Source: Candidatus Poseidoniales archaeon
Lineage (GTDB): Archaea > Thermoplasmatota > Poseidoniia > Poseidoniales > Poseidoniaceae
DNA length: 9,250 nt
Direction: 5' to 3'
Assembly: GCA_012270265.1 (NCBI GenBank)
Contig: JAAXIR010000085.1
Location: 1 to 9,250 of the forward strand
Each line of letters begins with the position of its first letter. Position 1 is the stretch's first letter. A program made the position numbers and the translations under genes. Shown in pieces: positions 6,862 to 9,250 of this stretch. The notes below the pieces were generated by a model. That model ran no database searches, was not told where the DNA came from, and saw only the letters and a list, made by a program, of their open reading frames with translations.

Positions 6862-8277
6862 TTATCTCTGGGGTAAACCTCGCTCAATATCCTTTCCAAG
6901 TGTCACCACCCGGTCCAAGAACGCATCAAGCGAAGATTCTGTAATGTTACGGTTTGCGATGACAGAGCGTAGAATGATCTTCCCGCCAACAGTACTACGG
7001 CTAACCATAAATCGTCCGTCTTGAACGAGACGTTCACGCAACTCGGCGTTCAGTCGGTTGAGTTCTTCCTCAGGAGAATTACCGACATAGCGGAAGCAAA
7101 CATTGGTCCACATTCGTTCACTGACCATTTCCAACGCATCATGATTATCGATGCGCTGCTGTAAATAGTCAGCCAAATCCATGAACCGTTCAAGCATCGA
7201 AGCCCAACCAGCATCGCCAATTTCACGCCATGCAAGCCACAGCTTGAGTGCATCATTTCGTCGCCCACACTGAAGCGAAAAACGTCCGAGGTCAATTTCT
7301 GCACCGGTATCGTGGTAGAGATAGTGGGCGGTTTGACCCGTCGAACAAACAGTCCTCAGGATATCTGCATCCTTGACAATAAAGGCTGAACAGATCAGGG
7401 GTATACCCATCATCTTGTGCGCATCCCAGCAAAAACTGTCGGCGAGTTCAATTCCATCCATCAGCGAACGATAGCGTGAAGAGAAGAGACACGAACCACC
7501 CCAAGCAGCATCCACATGCATCCATAAATTGTGTTTATGAGCAATGCCTGCGATTTCTCGTAGAGGGTCAAAACTACCCCGAACGGTTGTCCCACTCGTG
7601 GCCAATACTGCAAATGGAATTTGATCGCTAGCGAGGGCACGCTGTATCTCCTCATCGAGTGCTTCAGGCAGCATTTGTCCGTCTTCATTGCATCGCACTT
7701 TTATCAAATTCGAGTGTCCTATGCCGATTACATTGGATGCGATGCTAAACGAATAATGTGATTCTTCTGAGACGAAAGCAACCATTTTCGTACCATCAAA
7801 CCCGGAGTGAGATGACAGTGGAGTCTTGGCTTGTCGAGCGCATAACATACCGAGGAGGTTTCCATTTGAACCACCAGTCGTCAACGTTCCTTGGCTGGTT
7901 CCAAAGTCAGCAAGTTCCGCCATCCGCTTGAGAATGGTGGATTCGATCAAGGTGGCAATAGGTGCAATCTCGTAAGTATACATCGCCGTATTGGTAGCAG
8001 CCGTGACCAATTCACCTGCAATTGAGGCGATGGAGAGTCCACCCCACAGTGGATTCATGAAACCTGGAGCTGTTGTGCGGACAGAGTGACGTAGAACGGA
8101 TTCAATATCATCCAAGGCAGCTTCGAGACCTCGGCCTTCAAGTGGCAACTTGAGATCGGTCGTCTTTCCGAGTGATTGTGGAGGTTCTGCGAATCGAATG
8201 CTCGACTCGGTTTGACTAGCAGCGAGAAAGTCCTTGACTCGAGCGAGGACATCGTCGAGGAACTGCTCAGCCTCCAT
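6862..8277 (-). CDS. group II PLP-dependent amino-acid decarboxylase, GAD/cysteine-sulfinate decarboxylase-like
   Basis: This fold-type I PLP enzyme of 471 aa (from the ATG at 8277) removes the alpha-carboxyl of an amino acid. The PLP lysine is in DAHKMMG (Lys288). SEESHYS holds the ring-stacking His174, HVDAAWGG the Asp256 that contacts the PLP nitrogen, and ATSGTT the loop before it. YTYEIAP, QCGRRND and a C-terminal LRSVIAN Arg (Arg437) align by memory with animal glutamate decarboxylase and cysteine-sulfinate decarboxylase. They fit these better than MfnA or aromatic decarboxylases. Candidate substrates are therefore cysteine sulfinate (taurine route), aspartate (beta-alanine for CoA) or glutamate, and the sequence does not decide between them. 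It is the first gene of the gcv operon. The frame is open to an ATG at 8349 (495 aa), but that ATG lies beside the likely TATA box and the added 24 residues look non-family, so I prefer 8277. Confidence 0.9.
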   Translation of the reverse strand: MEAEQFLDDVLARVKDFLAASQTESSIRFAEPPQSLGKTTDLKLPLEGRGLEAALDDIESVLRHSVRTTAPGFMNPLWGGLSIASIAGELVTAATNTAMYTYEIAPIATLIESTILKRMAELADFGTSQGTLTTGGSNGNLLGMLCARQAKTPLSSHSGFDGTKMVAFVSEESHYSFSIASNVIGIGHSNLIKVRCNEDGQMLPEALDEEIQRALASDQIPFAVLATSGTTVRGSFDPLREIAGIAHKHNLWMHVDAAWGGSCLFSSRYRSLMDGIELADSFCWDAHKMMGIPLICSAFIVKDADILRTVCSTGQTAHYLYHDTGAEIDLGRFSLQCGRRNDALKLWLAWREIGDAGWASMLERFMDLADYLQQRIDNHDALEMVSERMWTNVCFRYVGNSPEEELNRLNAELRERLVQDGRFMVSRSTVGGKIILRSVIANRNITESSLDAFLDRVVTLGKDIERGLPQR

Positions 8278-8330
8278 GGTGTTTCGTGGCCAAAGCGGTC
8301 TTTGAAGATGGTCATTTAATCCTCTTCTCC

Positions 8331-8344
8331 GAATATATGCATAT
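8331..8344 (-). promoter_or_regulatory. candidate promoter/operator of the decarboxylase-gcv operon
   Basis: The minus strand reads ATATGCATATATTC here, a good TATA-like stretch. It includes a perfect 10-bp palindrome, ATATGCATAT, at 8335-8344. Transcription would begin roughly 25 nt downstream, near 8308, leaving about 30 nt before the ATG at 8277. The site lies in the divergent region shared with the HTH-ThiN regulator gene, so it could also be an operator. A second, weaker AT-rich site (TTTACATA, 8355-8362, + strand) sits about 35 nt ahead of the regulator's ATG and may be its TATA box. Confidence 0.35.
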
Positions 8345-8393
8345 CGCATTTTTCTTTACATAGTTTGAATAACTCTCTTGCTTTCGGAAGCAC

Positions 8394-9250
8394 ATGCTAG
8401 GAGAAACCGGAGGCGCATGGCTCAACCGTCTACACATGCAACTTGCACGAGAACTACGCGGCCAAGGATGGTCACAGATGAACATTGCATCGATACTCGG
8501 TACCACCCAAAGTACCATTTCAAGACAATATCAGAAAGGAATCGTGGATTTACCTGGTTCTGCAGATGAACTCACCGTTGACGGATGGGCAAAAGAAATT
8601 GCTGGTGGATTGCTGTCTATTGGCCAGACCGAAGAATTGCTGAGGCAACGATTCATTGTCGAATTTCAATTCACTGGAAATCAAGTACTCCGATTTGACA
8701 AGACCTTGACTGGATTGGACCTTGAAGTCGATCAAAACGAACACGCTCTGATTCGCCGACTCGAGTGGGCCATTGGGCGACTTGATGCTCGACTTCTACT
8801 ACAGGTTCTCCCGAAGGTTGGGATGAATATCGCAGCATGCCTCAATTCAGCGACCTCTCCAGATGACGTCGCAGCAGTACCCGGTAAAATCAACGCCGTT
8901 GAGGGAGAACTCCGCACTCATGGCAAACCACAGTTTGGGTCCTCAAAGCATCTTGCTGAGATGCTGCTCGAAGCTCGCAAAAACGATTCTTCAAAGTCCG
9001 CAATCATGAACATACGGCCGCCTGGTGATTACGAAGGAACAGACATCGATGCTGTCCAAGAAGCATGCAACCAACTCGGTTGGGAACTTGCTGACGCTGA
9101 TCGTTCTGGTCTCGAAGATTCAGGCTCAACCATCGATGTCATCCTTGACATCGGAGATTTTGGATGGGAACCCTCGCTCTATGTCGTTGGAACAAGCCCT
9201 TTGGATGTCGTCGATCGTTGTCATAGACTCATCAATGCGCTGGGAGGGAT
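8394..9250 (+). CDS. HTH-ThiN transcriptional regulator, ThiR-like (3' end outside window)
   Basis: At least 285 residues are visible and the frame is still open at the window edge. Residues about 14-48 form a Cro/CI-type helix-turn-helix (LARELRGQGWSQMNIASILG, then TTQSTISRQ as the recognition helix). A linker and helical region follow to about 135. From about 136 there is a ThiN domain: VGMNIAACL (142-150), SPDDVAAVPGKI (155-166), FGSSKHLAEM (181-190), SAIMNIR (202-208), GSTIDVILDIG and EPSLYVVG. ThiN in ThiDN makes thiamine phosphate. Fused to an HTH it is the archaeal repressor ThiR, which senses thiamine phosphate-type ligands. Here the usual D-x-GG-x-GKEP motif reads DIGDFGWEP (252-260), losing the Lys, which fits a sensing rather than catalytic role. 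The ATG at 8394 is probably leaderless. The gene is divergent from the decarboxylase-gcv operon; no thiamine genes are visible. Confidence 0.88.
   Translation, partial: MLGETGGAWLNRLHMQLARELRGQGWSQMNIASILGTTQSTISRQYQKGIVDLPGSADELTVDGWAKEIAGGLLSIGQTEELLRQRFIVEFQFTGNQVLRFDKTLTGLDLEVDQNEHALIRRLEWAIGRLDARLLLQVLPKVGMNIAACLNSATSPDDVAAVPGKINAVEGELRTHGKPQFGSSKHLAEMLLEARKNDSSKSAIMNIRPPGDYEGTDIDAVQEACNQLGWELADADRSGLEDSGSTIDVILDIGDFGWEPSLYVVGTSPLDVVDRCHRLINALGG

Noticed and set aside
6336..6944. A 202-codon + strand open frame opposite gcvT
   Set aside because: It lies almost wholly antisense to well-conserved gcvT motifs, has no family-like sequence, and is best explained as a shadow frame.
1..9250. 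CRISPR arrays, insertion sequences, long repeats or defence genes
   Set aside because: Reading through the window I saw no regularly spaced repeats, transposase or integrase frames, or defence-type domains.

Overview
The window looks like a piece of a compact euryarchaeal genome. The archaeal signs are a GMP synthase ATPase subunit encoded without its glutaminase half, an archaeal-type PurE, a split GcvPA/GcvPB glycine decarboxylase, a helix-turn-helix plus ThiN regulator, a tRNA with no encoded CCA, and TATA-like boxes about 25 nt ahead of some start codons. The mix of enzymes and moderate base composition would suit an uncultured marine Thermoplasmatota (Marine Group II/III-like) archaeon, but that placement is inference. 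There is no sign of phage, insertion sequences or CRISPR, and no gene-free stretch longer than about 120 bases.

Layout, left to right: a tRNA-Asn(GTT) is followed on the + strand by a very small one-helix membrane protein. Next is a minus-strand group read right to left: a four-helix membrane protein of unknown function, purE and guaA (ATPase subunit), tightly spaced and probably co-transcribed. The last two belong to purine nucleotide synthesis. A short divergent intergenic region at 2346-2426, with one central TATA-like element, separates this group from a + strand gene for a two-helix membrane protein. That gene ends by overlapping the 3' end of gcvPB.

The centre and right are a minus-strand operon, in transcription order: a group II PLP-dependent amino-acid decarboxylase of the GAD/cysteine-sulfinate decarboxylase type, gcvT, gcvPA, gcvPB. 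GcvPA and GcvPB form the P-protein that decarboxylates glycine. GcvT transfers the resulting C1 unit to tetrahydrofolate. The lipoyl carrier GcvH and the dihydrolipoamide dehydrogenase are not in the window and must be encoded elsewhere. Divergent from this operon, a + strand gene running off the right edge encodes an HTH-ThiN protein resembling the archaeal thiamine repressor ThiR.

The genes are mostly recognisable metabolic enzymes. The most interesting points are the GAD/CSAD-like decarboxylase heading a glycine-cleavage operon, the ThiR-like regulator divergent from it with a changed ThiN motif, three or four small unrecognised membrane proteins or start-site puzzles, and well-defined non-ATG starts (GTG for gcvPA; TTG in a TTGA stop/start overlap for gcvPB). 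I do not see a clearly new multi-gene system.
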